The notes under the pieces are model-generated. The model made no database searches. It worked only from the letters and a program-made list of their open reading frames with translations, and had not been told where the DNA came from. A stretch of 64,000 nt of DNA, from assembly GCF_905171775.1 (NCBI RefSeq), contig NC_053490.1, positions 32,294,563 to 32,358,562 on the forward strand, written 5' to 3'. Origin of the DNA: Rana temporaria (taxonomy: Eukaryota > Chordata > Amphibia > Anura > Ranidae). Positions 11,132 to 21,639 of the stretch are shown here, piece after piece (position 1 is the stretch's first letter; every line of letters starts with the position of its first letter). Both the position numbers and the translations under genes were made by a program.

Positions 11132-11813
11132 GGGCCAGATCCACAAAAGGGATATGCCGGCGTATCTACTGATACGCCGTCGTATCCCTGTTTCTATCTA
11201 TGCGACTGAATCACAGAATCAGTTACACATAGATATTCCTAAGATCCGGCAGGTGTAATAGTTTTACACTGTCGGATCTTAGGATGCAGTACCTCGGCCG
11301 CCGCTGGGGGCATTTCTCGTCGAAATTCCGCGTCGGGTATGCAAATTAGCACTTACGGAGATCCACGAAGCGGTTTCCCTTTGTGAAGTCTTCGTAAGTT
11401 GTTAGTTTGCAAACGCAAAATTAGGGCTACTTTTACAAAGTGTAAAGTTAGTACACCATGTAAAAGTAGACCATTCTTTCCCGCAACGCTGTAAAATTTA
11501 AAAAAATAAAAAATAAATTCCCGCTGCATCTCTTTTTTTTCCCGCCGCAACTTTTTTTACCCGGCGCGATTCACAAAACTCGGCGTAACGTAACTTCGCG
11601 CAAAGCACGTCGGGAAAATCGCGTCGGGAGCATGCGCAGTACGGGGACTCGCCCCATTAGATTGGGCACGCCTTGCGCCAGACAGATTTAAGTTACACAG
11701 CCGAAAATTTCTAGGTAAGTGCTTTGTGGATCGGGCACTTAGGTAGAAATTTTGCAGCGGTGTAACTTAAATAGGAAGATTTAAGTTAAGCCCGCTGGCT
11801 GTGGATCTGGCCC
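11132..11813. mobile_element. Harb-MITE
   Basis: Perfect termini GGGCCAGATCCAC and GTGGATCTGGCCC. The interior shows TAAGATCCGGCAGGTGTAA, TATGCAAATTAGCACTTACG and GCATGCGCAGTACG, all shared with neighbouring copies. Flanking triplets TAT and ATT do not match, so no target duplication is claimed. Confidence 0.85.
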
Positions 11814-12082
11814 ATTGTATGGTACAGTAGGTATGGAAAAGGACACCATACACTTACGAGGCCTCACTTTTTCCATGGTCCAGGCCCTGTCTCTGTATCG
11901 CGGAGGCCCTAAGATAGGGACCCACTACTGAGTAGGGCATATTTAGTCAAACACCAAACCACCCTTTTGACTGGAACCTTCCATTACAGGTCACCACCGT
12001 CCTAACCAATAACTGGCTGTTCCTCCTTCTATACACTAATGTTACACTTGAACTCTTAATCACTCTTACTGATTTACACTTT

Positions 12083-12795
12083 GGGCCAAATCCTCAAAAG
12101 AGATACGACGGAGTAACTGCTGTTACTCCGTCGTATCCCTGGTCCTAACTATGGAACTGATCCACAGAATCAGTTTCCCATAGTTAGGGAGAAGATCCGA
12201 CATGTGTAATTGAATTACACTGCCGGATCTTAGGATGCAGTACCGCATCCGCCGCTGGGGGCATTTCGCGTCGAAATGCCGCCTCGGGTATGCAAATTAG
12301 GACTTACGGAGATCCACAAAGCTTTTCAGCTTCGTTTTTTTTTTTCCGTAAGTTTTATTTTGCAAACGCAAAATTAGGGCTGCTTTTACAAGGTGTAAAT
12401 TGTTTACACCTTGTAAAAACAGACCTTTCTTGCTCGCGACGCGATTTTTTTTAAATAAAATTTTTTTTTTTGGGGCCGTATCTTTTTTTTTACCCGACGC
12501 AACTTTATTGTCCCGTCGCAATCCACAAAGCCCGACGTAACGTAATTTCTCGCTATGCACGTCGGAAAAATGACGTCACAAGCATGCGCAGTACGGCCGG
12601 CGCGGGAGCGCGCCTCATTTAAATAGTAATCGCCCCCTGGAGAAGAGGAACGCCTTGCGCCGGCCGGATTTAAGTTACACCGCTCAAAATTTCTAGGTAA
12701 GTGCTTTGTGGATCGGGCACTTAGTTAGAGATTTTGCGGCGGTGTAACTTAAATGGAAAAAGTTACGTTGCGCCAGGTTTTTGAGGATAAGGCCC
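12083..12795. mobile_element. Harb-MITE with TTT target duplication
   Basis: Termini GGGCCAAATCCTCAA and TTGAGGATAAGGCCC, with TTT on both sides (12080-12082, 12796-12798). Close relative of the copy at 11132-11813, sharing GCCGGATCTTAGGATGCAGT and CTTAAATGGAAAAAGTTACG-type ends. Confidence 0.85.
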
Positions 12796-13176
12796 TTTGT
12801 TCCTCTTATTGTATACACTGTGAAGGCACTCATGAGGTTTTTATTATTATTTGACCAGAGCAGACTAACAAACGAATTTACAATGGTTTTGCTGTACAAT
12901 AATGTGCATACCTTTGGCTCAAATACTTTCCATACATATGGCTAGTTACTCTACACTTTCCAACTCTGGGTCCTGTTACATGCGGACTTCTTCCTCCACT
13001 AGCGATCACAGTTGTAGGGTGTGTGGTTTTACCTCCTTTCCCAAAGAGAGTACACCCCGGGGAACACCCCCCTATATACTTACACAAAATGATGTGACCT
13101 TGCCTCTGGCCATCGCACACCTGCACACATTTATCCCTACTGATACTGGCCATTATTACACACACATAAATACAGT
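12796..13176. other. No feature recognised
   Basis: Unique-looking sequence between two Harb-MITEs. Overlapping open frames occur on both strands (about 12878-13216) but run into the adjacent transposon end and have no family resemblance I can see. Confidence 0.4.
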
Positions 13177-13905
13177 GGCCCAGATTCTCAAAGGACTTAC
13201 GACGGTGTAGCGCCATGTACGCCGTCGTAAATTCGAATGAGAGCCGTCGTATCTATGCGCCTCAGTTACGCATAGATTTGTATTAGATCCGACCGGCGTA
13301 AGTCTCTTACGCCGCCGGAGCTTAACTGAATATTTACGCTGGCCGCTAGGGGCGTGTACGCTGATTTACGCCTATAAATATTTAAATCAGCTAGATACGC
13401 GAATTCACGAACGTACGCCACCCGGCCGACGCAGTACAGATACGCCATTTACGTTAGGCTTTTCCCGGAGTAAAGTTGTCCCTGCTATATGAGGCGTACA
13501 TGCGGCGTAACAATGTTAAGTATGGCCGTCAGTCCCGTGACGAAATTTGAATATTTTACGTCGTTTGCGTAAGTCGTCCGTGAATGAGGCTAGACGTAAT
13601 TTACGTTCACGTCAAAACCAATACGTCCTTGCGGCAGATTTGGAGCAATGCACACTGGGATATGTCCACGGACGGCGCATGCGCAGTTCGTGAAAAACGT
13701 CAATCACGTCGGGTCATGGCTAATTTACGTAACACACACCCACCTCTTCACAATTTGAATTAGGCGGGCTTACGCCGGCCTATTTACGCTACGCCGCTGC
13801 AACTTACGGAGCAAGTGCTTTGAGAATACAGCACTTGCCCGTCTAAGTTGCGGGGGCGTAACGTAAATAGGATACGTTACGCCCGCACAAAGATACGCCG
13901 ATCTA
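13177..13905. mobile_element. Harb-MITE, right end degraded
   Basis: Starts GGCCCAGATTCTCAAAGG. The interior contains TACGCCGTCGTAAATTCG, AGTATGGCCGTC and GCATGCGCAGTTCG. The right end reads GCCGATCTAGAATCC and lacks the GGGCC terminus. Confidence 0.75.
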
Positions 13906-15156
13906 GAATCCAAAAGCTCACATCGGACTTTTGCTGTCAGAATTTCCGATCGTGTGTAATACGTTTTGGCTCTCTTTCTTATCTCTTTTCTTTATTTTCT
14001 TAATGCAAAGAAAAAATGTTTAAATATCTATTGTTCTGATATTTATTTGCATCCGTGAGACTCTCACCTGCAATACAGTAATTAAGGCATAGCCTTAGCA
14101 TGGCCATAACCAATACAGGGATATTGAGTCTAAAAAACTGACAGGAGGCAAGGCAGTGCATGCAATTGTCAGGGGACAAGCCTAAGAAGATTGGTTTAAA
14201 AGGCTGGCATGTTTCTCAATACCCAGCATTCATTCACAGCATACAAATGTTCGTTCACAGTGCACGCTTGTACACACTGACGCAAGCCATGAGCGATAGT
14301 TCTAGGTGCCCTCTGACCTCTATAAGGATGACAGTTGCTTACAGACCTTGCTGACTGGTCTTCAGCTCCATGTTACCCATGTCCCTGTGTGCTTTTACTT
14401 CTGGACTTCACGTTACTGACCCGGCTTGCTTCTGGACTCTCCCTTGTCTCTCTCTCCTGGCTTTGACCTTGGCTTGTTCCAGTCTGCTCCCTGGGTATGG
14501 CCTCGCCTAGGCTGACCTCGCCTTGATCCTCTCCTTCCTGACTATATTTAGGTATTTAGACCTTGGAACCTGCTCCTGACCCCTGGAGCAACCCCTATTC
14601 AGATGATACTGTACTATAGATAAATATCGGTTGGCTGGAGTTACCTTGAGAAATAATAGGAAATAAATGCAGTAGTCCCTGGTCCTGACTGTATAACCTG
14701 TTATGTTTCTGTATAGCAAAATCTTGCTTCTGTCCTTGTCCTTATGCCATGAGCTTCAGCTGCTTTAGCCTGAAGACTGTTTCCCAATGTGTCCCAATCT
14801 CAGCCTCCGACTCGTGCCTGAACTTTGTCTGAACTTGGGGTGCCTGCCAAAACGGCCCCACCCTTGACTAATTCCGGTATATGAAACTGCCATATATGAA
14901 AGACCTTAAAGTGGATGCAAAGCCTAACGGGTGACATTTAGTTTGCTAGTATTATAAACAATTTTTATTCATAAAACGCTTTTTTCATCTTTTTTGTCAT
15001 AAATTTTTTCATCCTAGTGTTTCTGATCCTGCTTGCACAATGTGTGTTGGATGGCCCCTTGTGTTCTGCACCAAGGACATGTGACAGGAAGTAATGGGAA
15101 TTTTTTTTTCAGTAGATTTTTTTGGGTGCTTACAATTTATAAATAACATGCATGGG
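13906..15156. other. Unassigned; CT-rich dispersed-repeat feel
   Basis: At 13915-13960 ACATCGGACTTTTGC and TCCGATCGTGTGTA echo the small MITE at 57878-58057. From 14380 to 14600 the sequence is rich in CTTGCTTCTGGACT and CCTTGGCTTGTTCC phrases. No ends, signals or coding frame can be supported. Confidence 0.35.
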
Positions 15157-15417
15157 CAGGGGCAGACTGACCATTCAGGCACTCGGGCACTGCCCGAGGG
15201 CCCCATGCCACTAGGGGGCCCCACAGGGGTCAAGTCCTGGGGGAAAAAGTGTGGAACTCCCACCCAAGATCCACTCCCCCACCCAAAATACATAATTACT
15301 AATAAGCATGTTTTTTTTTCGATCCACTGTACCTTAGTAATCCTTTATGTTACTCGCCGCTTCCTGTATATGGATTCATCGGGTAGTGTGCGGGTATTCC
15401 GTCACTTCCTCGATGCC

Positions 15418-15531
15418 GCAATGTCTCCTGGGAGCTTTTGTCATTGTTCCCAGGAGACATTGCAGAGGTCTGCCGTGAGTTATCGCGGGATTTAGAAAGA
15501 AGCACGTTCTTTCTAAATCCCGCGATAACTC
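15418..15531. repeat. Two adjacent perfect hairpins
   Basis: Hairpin 1 has 16-nt perfect arms at 15418-15433 and 15448-15463. Hairpin 2 has 24-nt perfect arms at 15477-15500 and 15508-15531 with a 7-nt loop, AGCACGT. Both lie inside the hAT element. They account for open frames that read similarly on both strands. Confidence 0.9.
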
Positions 15532-15819
15532 GGGATAAGGTTCGTCTGCCCCTGACAGTGACTCAAGCTGGGCATCGCCGCTTAGTGAAGGATTGGCTCG
15601 GGTGGCTCGGTTGCTCTCGGCTGCTCTAGTCCTGCAAAGGGAACTGAGTTCCTGCTGTGAAAAAAGTTCAGGAACTCCGTTCCCATGCGTTCCCGCAGGA
15701 CTTGAGCCCTGGGGCCCCATCAGGGTTTCCAGCCTCAGTAAAACCAGGGACAGTCTGTAAAAATCTGTGTTTTTTAAAAAATCCCAAGATTATAGCTGCC
15801 CCGCCTCTCCAGTATCTTT

Positions 15820-16180
15820 TCAGTGTGTGTATGTGTATTCCGTGTGTATGTATACTGTGTGTGTATATTGTGTGTCTGTGTGTGTATACTGTGTATGTAT
15901 ACTCTATGTGTGTGTGTGTGTGTGTATACTGTGTGGCCCCATAATCTATTACCTGGGGGCCCCATAATCTCCTATTGCCCGGCGGCCCCATAATCTCCTA
16001 TTGCCCGGGGGCCCCATAATCTCCTATTGCCCGACGGCCCCATAATCTCCTATTGCCCGGTGGCCCCATAATCTCCTATTTCCCCGGGGGCCCCATAATC
16101 TCCTATTGCCCAGGGAGCCCCATAATTTCCTATTGCCCGGCGGCCCCATAATCTCCTATTGCCCGGGGGCCCCATGAGTT
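15820..16180. repeat. TG microsatellite and 26-bp CCCGGGGGCC array
   Basis: 15820-15935 is (TG)n/TATGTG-rich. From about 15937 to 16180 a unit like CCCCATAATCTCCTATTGCC repeats about nine times with small changes. Both sit inside the hAT element; the (TG)n accounts for Val/Cys- and Thr/His-rich spurious frames. Confidence 0.9.
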
Positions 16181-16195
16181 GTCAATCCGCCCCTG

Positions 16196-16622
16196 TGCAC
16201 AGGATTAGAAAAAAAAAGAAAAAGACTGCCAAATAAGCTGCTGATTAGGCCTGTGCTTTCAACTCACACTGAACTAAATACCATTGTAGGTCCAGTTGGC
16301 TAATGGTTTGTTCACTTGGTTGCCAGTCAAGCCCTGATGAAGGGGGCATGTAGACCCCCGAAACGCGTTGCTATTTCTTGATCTGAACGTCAGATTTTTT
16401 AATGGAATAAAGTTGTGTCTGGACCTCTAAGAAGTGATGTGGCACTTAAATTTCAACACTTCTTACAATACACTACAGGCCAAGAAGACTGTGGAGATCC
16501 TCTGGGGTATAGAAGCCGCCTGCCTAGGAACCAGATCATTTAAACCAACATGAACACCTTGAGATAACAATAACAGTAAAATAAACCTATCGGTCCAGCA
16601 CTATCTTTCCATTTTCCTCAAC
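16196..16622 (+). mobile_element. Hammerhead-bearing retroposon, boundaries unclear
   Basis: The hammerhead module at 16326-16372 is followed at 16406-16411 by AATAAA and then unique-looking sequence to the start of the TA-X element. I could not find flanking direct repeats, so only the ribozyme and signal are firm. Confidence 0.5.
16326..16372 (+). ncRNA. Hammerhead ribozyme motif (best core)
   Basis: The catalytic box CTGATGA is exact at 16334-16340. Stem II is GGGGG/CCCCC (16342-16346 with 16555-like partner at 16355-16359) closed by CATGTAGA. GAAA is at 16360-16363, followed by CGCGTT, so helix III is A-U and C-G with a two-base loop and cleavage would fall after U16369. One extra A (16341) separates the box from stem II, as in the other copies. 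Stem I pairing is weak here. The family match is to hammerheads with very short helix III found in Penelope-like elements and retrozymes. Activity is not shown. Confidence 0.75.
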
Positions 16623-17227
16623 TACCGTGTTTGCCCGAAAGTAATACCTACCCCGAAAATAAGACCTACCCCAATTTTCAAGGAGGGCTGCAATATAAGC
16701 CCTACCCTGAAAATAAGCCCTAGCGTGTGTGTTTCTGTAATCTTATCTGTAGTCAAATACCTTCAGTATACAGTGACACTGGGGCCCAGATTCACGAAGC
16801 TCAGCGCATCAATAGGCGGGCGTATCGCAATGCAGATACACTAGACCGTCGAAACTTAGAGAGGCAAGCAGCCTATTCAGCAAGCAAATGCGCGCTGCGA
16901 TGCGCCATCGTAATGTAATTTTGATGGCGTAACCCGACGTAATTCAAATTGGGAAGGAGGTGGGCGTGATCCATTTAAATGAATCGTGACCCCATGCAAA
17001 TTAAGGTCCGAACGAACGGCGCATGCGCCGTCACGTGATCGCATCCCCCGCGTCCCACTGCGCATGCGCCCCAATTCGCCGATCGTATTCCCCCCCACGA
17101 TAACCCAGCCCACCGTTTCCGCCCAGGGCATAAATCCGCCCGGACATGCGCCAGTCAAGTGCAAAAGTACACCTGCTGGTTTTGGTCGTTTGGTGTGGCT
17201 ACTTTTGCTTTTTTCAGATCAAAAAAG

Positions 17228-18590
17228 ATGTCTGAGGCTGGCACGAAAGATAGGAGGGAAAAAAACTTTCTTATTGAGGAGAAGGCGGTGATTATAGATG
17301 CCATGAGGAAGTATAACAAGTTCCTCCACGGCAAGGAAAGTGGCTCGACCAGCAAGGTCCGTAAGGATCAAATCTTGGCACAGATTGCTGCGGAGGTGAG
17401 TGCCCTTGGCTATGCCAACCGGACCCCAGACAAGATCGCCAAGAAGATCAACGACCTGCGGCGTCTTGTGAAGGAGAAGGTGGCCAAGATAAAAAAACAC
17501 AGTAGGGGCACCGGAGGTGGACCAGCCCTGAAACTAAGACTGACACCTGATGAGGAGGTCATTGCCAGGTGCCTGGAGAAGGAGCAGGTGGAGGGCCTGG
17601 AGGGCTTCGAGTCAGTTGATCAGCCCTTGAGGACAGGTGAGTGTGTTTTTTCTTTTATCTGGTGTATAGCATGTGGGGGGGGGGGGGGAGTGAATATGTG
17701 ACAAGTGTGTGGGTCCACCAACATGTTACTGTTTTGTGTCATCCACAGATGTGCAGGATGAAGCGGGCCCATCCTCGGCTGCTGGGCAACCAACCCCATC
17801 CCAGGATACCAGTGTCCACACCTCTCCATTAGAGGAAGTGGAGGAGGAGCACGGGCACCTGGATGATGGCATATATCTGGGGGATGAGACCACCGTCGCT
17901 GGACCCTCCCATACCTCCATAGGGGATACCCCCCCAAGGGACTCCAACTTTATTGTAACCCCCCCAAGGGCCTCCACCCTTTTGGGAAGCCCCCTAAGGA
18001 CCTCCGACCTTTTGGGAAGCCCATCCTCCCTAAGGGAAGTTCCCTCAGGGTCCTCCCCATACATTCGTCCCCAAGCCTCACCTGCACCCAGGAAGGCAAT
18101 TAGGAAGACGAGGGGTGATCCTGATGCCTTAGAAGCCACTTTGGCTATGGACCTGGCCAGGCAGACCCAACATGTGGGTTCTGTTGCATGTGATATGCGC
18201 CGGGTGGCAGCCAGCCTGGCCTCCATGCAGCAGACCCAGGCTGCTTTCACTGCCACCATTAGTGAAAATGTGCAGGAGGTCAGTGCCAACAGCACTGCAT
18301 TGGTGACCTGCGTTAGGGACCTGGATGACACTAATTCAGGCCTTGTGGCAGAGGTGAGGAGCCTGGGAGTGGCCATACAGGCCAATACAGCAGCCATTGA
18401 GGCGGTGGGGAATCAGACCACTGCGGTCCTCACCCGCATAGCCCTGGCTTTAGAGGGTATCCAGGCAGCCAGGGAGAGACCGGGGGATGTTCCTCCTCCC
18501 AATGACCCACCCCCCCCACCCGCGGCTGCCCCCAGGCAACAGAGGGCACGGAGCCTTGGCACTAGGCGTAGTACACGTCGGGCCAGATGA
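17228..18590 (+). CDS. Harbinger Myb/SANT-like DNA-binding protein
   Basis: Two-exon model: 17228-17636 and 17749-18590, with intron 17637-17748 (GTGAGT donor, CCACAG acceptor, phase 1), giving 416 residues. The ATG at 17228 follows a short AT-rich leader; an upstream in-frame ATG at 17159 is less likely because the family starts just before the DNA-binding domain. Residues about 14-92 form a Myb/SANT-like domain: FLIEEKAVIIDAMRKY, then KDQILAQIAAEV and RTPDKIAKKINDL. The middle is rich in Pro/Ser/Thr. Residues about 245-390 look helical or coiled-coil. The C-terminus is Pro-rich, then Arg-rich. In Harbinger elements this second protein partners the transposase, helping nuclear import and binding to transposon ends. 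No stops or frameshifts are seen. Confidence 0.85.
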
Positions 18591-18902
18591 GTGCCATTTA
18601 TATTATTTTTTTTTTATATTCTATTTGATTTTTGGTTATTAATTGATACTCATGATATGAGTGATATTTTTTTATTATGATACTCGATTGGAGTTGTATT
18701 TATGTTATTTTTATTTGGGATATATATATTGACAAATATTTTCTGAAAAACATACAGCAACATAATTGGAGCCTTGACGTGGCGTTGCTGCTCCCAAGTA
18801 CCGCACGGTGTACTTCGGTCTAATCCAATTTATTGGTGTTTGGGGGGGGGTGTGTTAGGGACCACAGTGGGGTGCATGCGTGCATTAGCATTGTGACATG
18901 TT
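18591..18902. other. AT-rich spacer between convergent Harbinger genes
   Basis: About 310 bp between the two stop codons, rich in TATTTTTT and TGATA, with a G tract at 18842-18850. No clear AATAAA is seen for either gene. Probably the shared 3' untranslated and polyadenylation zone. Confidence 0.5.
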
Positions 18903-20077
18903 TCATGTGCGTGTTGCACGTGAAAATAAGCCTACCACGAGGCATCTCCTGACTGCTCTTCCCTCTGCAGACGGGGGACCCTCGGGTGGGGGGGGAATGT
19001 CTGGTTCGGGGGTCAGGTCATGACGGACTTCAATCTGCAGGCCCCTTCTCATTGCGAAATTGTGCAAAATGCAACATGCCCCGATTATCTGGCACACAAA
19101 GTCTGGGGCATACAACAGTGTACCCCCAGACCTATCTAGGCATCGGAACCGTGACTTCAGGAGGCCAAACGTGCGCTCCACCACTCCCCGGGTACGTATA
19201 TGAGCCTCATTGTAGCTTCTTTCTCCTGGTGTTTGTGGGTTCCGGAATGGGGTCATCAGGTGGGGTCCCAGGGCATATCCAGAGTCACCTGTAAGGGAAA
19301 AGACAGGAGGATGTTAGTCATGCATGTGCCCCTCGTGATGTCAGCATCATGGGGGGGGGACAGTAATGCCTGACACCCATGTCACTCACCAACCAGCCAG
19401 CTGTCCCCATACACGTTCTCTTCAAATTGTCTTGGGATGTCGCTTTGCCGGTAGATAAAGCTGTCATGGGTGGCTCCAGGGTGTTTAGCACATACGTGCC
19501 ATATGAGGCCTTGAGCATCGGTTATTACTTGTACATTAATGGAATGCCAATTCTTCCTGTTACGGTACATATGCTCAGCGTCACGGGGGGGCTGGAGTGC
19601 CACGTGAGAACAATCAATGGCCCCCACAGTGCGTGGAAATCTGGCTATTTTATAGAAATCGGTTCTTGCCTTCATCTGCTGGACCTCCTGGGTGGGTCTC
19701 ACAATGTGGTGGGACATCCGTCTCAGGATGGCGGGTACAACTTGGTGCACGCACCTACTCATTGTGGATTGGGACATCCCAGCCAAATTTCCACTGGTTC
19801 TTTGAAATGATCCACTGGCTAAAAAATGCAGGGTTGCCATGACCTTGAGCAGTGGCGGCACTGCTTGTGATCGATGTATTGGATTGGTGAGGTCATCCTG
19901 CAGGGATCGTACTATTTCCATGATGGCTTCAGTGTCAAATCTCAACAAGCGAAACACCTCCGATTCCACCATGCCAAAGAGGTCCATGCGATCTCGGGGT
20001 ACCCTCTCCTGTGCCCTCCTCCTCCTCCTGCGTGCTCGTAGACGCCGTAGTACTATGACCACGGCTGCCCCTGACAT
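18903..20077 (-). CDS. PIF/Harbinger DDE transposase (HARBI1-like)
   Basis: Exon 1 is 20077-19390 and exon 2 is 19288-18903. Intron 19389-19289 is 101 bp with a GTGAGTGAC donor and CCCTTACAG acceptor. Splicing restores the frame through GDSGYALGPHLMTP, a highly conserved HARBI1-family motif. The product is 357 aa, close to the usual ~350. Start ATG 20077 is followed by an Arg-rich patch; the frame opens further upstream but only from a TTG. Acidic triad candidates: D155 (GAIDCSHV), D205 (GATHDSFIY) and E267 (GVVERTFGLLKSRF). An HTH-like region lies at about 75-110 (LLKVMATLHFLASGSF, then GMSQSTMSRCV). The role is excision and integration at 3-bp targets using the terminal repeats. No inactivating change is seen. 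Confidence 0.93.
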
Positions 20078-20517
20078 GTTGGCACACAGATGTGTTGTCC
20101 TGCAAGTGTTGTTGCTCAGCTCCTCTGTCACGCTGCTGCTGTTGTTGCTGCTCTCCAGCTGACCTGTGCAAGTCCGTTGCAAAGTTACCCCTGCTTTTAT
20201 GAAGGGTAACTTTAGATCGGGCTAGCAGCTTACGCGCACCGCGCGTAGCCTACGACGGACAATCGTACGCATGTGAATCGGCATTTCTCCCTCATTTGCA
20301 TAATTGAATAGCTAATCAATGGGAACGAAGAATACGCCTAGCCTAAATATGCGCCTAAGTTTCGCCGGCGGAGGACAGTTGCGTTGGACGGGTGAAGCCT
20401 AAGTTCACGTGTATGTGCTTCTGTGGGTACCGCGCATCGATACGACGGCGCACATCTACACTTACGCCGCGTATCTCGAGATACACCGTCGTATCTGCTT
20501 CGTGAATCTGGGCCTGG

Positions 20518-20945
20518 GCGTTCAGCTTATCTCCTCCTCTTCCCCTTCCTGTCAGCAGGGGATCTCGCCCTCCCTCCCTCTGCAATGCTTGGATCGCCGC
20601 AGGCTTTGAAAGTGCAGAGGAGCACTCAGCTGATCTCCTTCTCCTGCTTGTCAGCGGGGGGGGATCTCCGCCCCCTTCTCTCTGCAATGCTGGTTCGCGG
20701 CGGGCTATGGAAGCGCCGAGGGGCACTCAGATGATGTTTTCTTCTCCTGCTTGTCAGCAGGGATCTCGGGGCCCCCCTCCCTCTGCAAATCTGTATCGCA
20801 GCGGGCTATGGACGGCGCCGAGGGGCACTTAGCTGATGTTTTATTTTCCTGCCTGTCGGTGGGGGATGTCTTCCCCCCCTCCCTCTGCAATGTTTGGATC
20901 GTGGGAGAGAGCTCCAGCCGTCTATGGAGCGCCGAGTGGCGCTGT
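20518..20945. repeat. ~105-bp GC-rich tandem repeat, 4 units
   Basis: Four diverged units begin near 20518, 20622, 20720 and 20821. Each contains CTTCTCCTGCTTGTCAGC-like, CCCTCCCTCTGCAATG and a final GCGCCGAGGGGCACT. They belong to the interior of the TA-X element, right of the Harbinger insertion. No reading frame persists across units. Confidence 0.85.
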
Positions 20946-21190
20946 AAGAAGGTATGTGACACAGAAACACACACCTTTTTCATGATATTCTTCTGTAATA
21001 GAAAGGATTCTTGGAGTTTACAACCGTGTTTGATTCACTTCACACTGGGGATTCCTGCCAGGCAGGCAGGGAGAGGGGGCAAGAAGACAGCACGTGAAAT
21101 GGTAAGCCCTACCCCGAAAATAAGCCCTACTGTGTTTTTAATTGCCAAAATTAATATAAGACCCGGGCTTATTTTCGGGGAAACGCGGTA

Positions 21191-21639
21191 AGAAAAAAAA
21201 AACACAGTCTCTAGCTGTAGATGTGTAGAGTTTACCCTCAAAGGAGCCACTGATATATTGGTACCCTGACACACCAAAGATAAAAAATGAAGTTTTATTT
21301 TGGGAAATACTTCTCACAAAGCAACATAAAGAATGGCAATAGCAACAAGCAATGACCAGTAATAGTTTTGTACAACACCACAAACAATGAAAGGATATCT
21401 TAAGGTGTCCCTTGAACCCGGACTCCGAATCTAGGGGGGTTCCAACTTAAGGACGGTACTGGAAGCTAAAAGGTCCTTTAGTTTCTCATGTCTGTCTGTT
21501 AGAGAGCTCAGGTTTAAATGGATCTCACAGTATAGGGTGCAAATACCCCAAATCCCATGGGTAAGTTGTCACTGTCCCATTTAGAAGTAGGTAAAAAGTT
21601 GGGGCACGCGGCTGTAATTAGGCCTTCGGTAGCGTTGGT
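21191..21639. other. No feature recognised
   Basis: Unique-looking sequence with no element ends or coding signal. Confidence 0.4.

Larger units (their letters stand above)
15157..16195. mobile_element. hAT element with hairpins and tandem arrays
   Basis: Termini CAGGGGCAGACTGACCA and GTTGTCAATCCGCCCCTG. Flanking octamers TGCATGGG and TGCACAGG agree at six of eight positions. The shorter relative at 45034-45328 has the same CACTCGGGCACTGCCCGAGG block and an exact 8-bp duplication, which supports the hAT assignment. The interior has two perfect hairpins (15418-15531), a TG-rich microsatellite and a 26-bp array. No transposase. Confidence 0.75.
16783..20514. mobile_element. Autonomous PIF/Harbinger transposon
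   Basis: Perfect 18-bp terminal inverted repeats GGCCCAGATTCACGAAGC (16783-16800) and its complement (20497-20514), flanked by TGG duplications at 16780-16782 and 20515-20517. A 3-bp duplication is the rule for this superfamily. It encodes two convergent genes, a Myb/SANT-like protein (17228-18590) and a DDE transposase (18903-20077), each with one small intron. Both frames are open throughout, so the copy looks structurally intact and possibly young. It sits inside the TA-X element. Confidence 0.93.
16625..21188. mobile_element. TA-X element carrying a nested Harbinger
   Basis: Ends CCGTGTTTGCCCGAAAGTAA and TTTTCGGGGAAACGCGG are flanked by TA on both sides (16623-16624, 21189-21190). Subterminal CCTACCCCGAAAATAAG words repeat at both ends. 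Removing the Harbinger insertion leaves about 830 bp. Related ends occur at 24880-25848 and 61333-62365. The TA duplication would suit a Tc1/mariner-type mechanism; no transposase of its own is present, so superfamily is open. Confidence 0.75.

Noticed and set aside
17726..18397. 223-codon minus-strand frame
   Set aside because: Antisense shadow of exon 2 of the Harbinger Myb-like gene.
20078..20182. N-terminal extension of the transposase
   Set aside because: The frame is open but the upstream start is TTG, not ATG. The ATG at 20077 gives the family's usual length.
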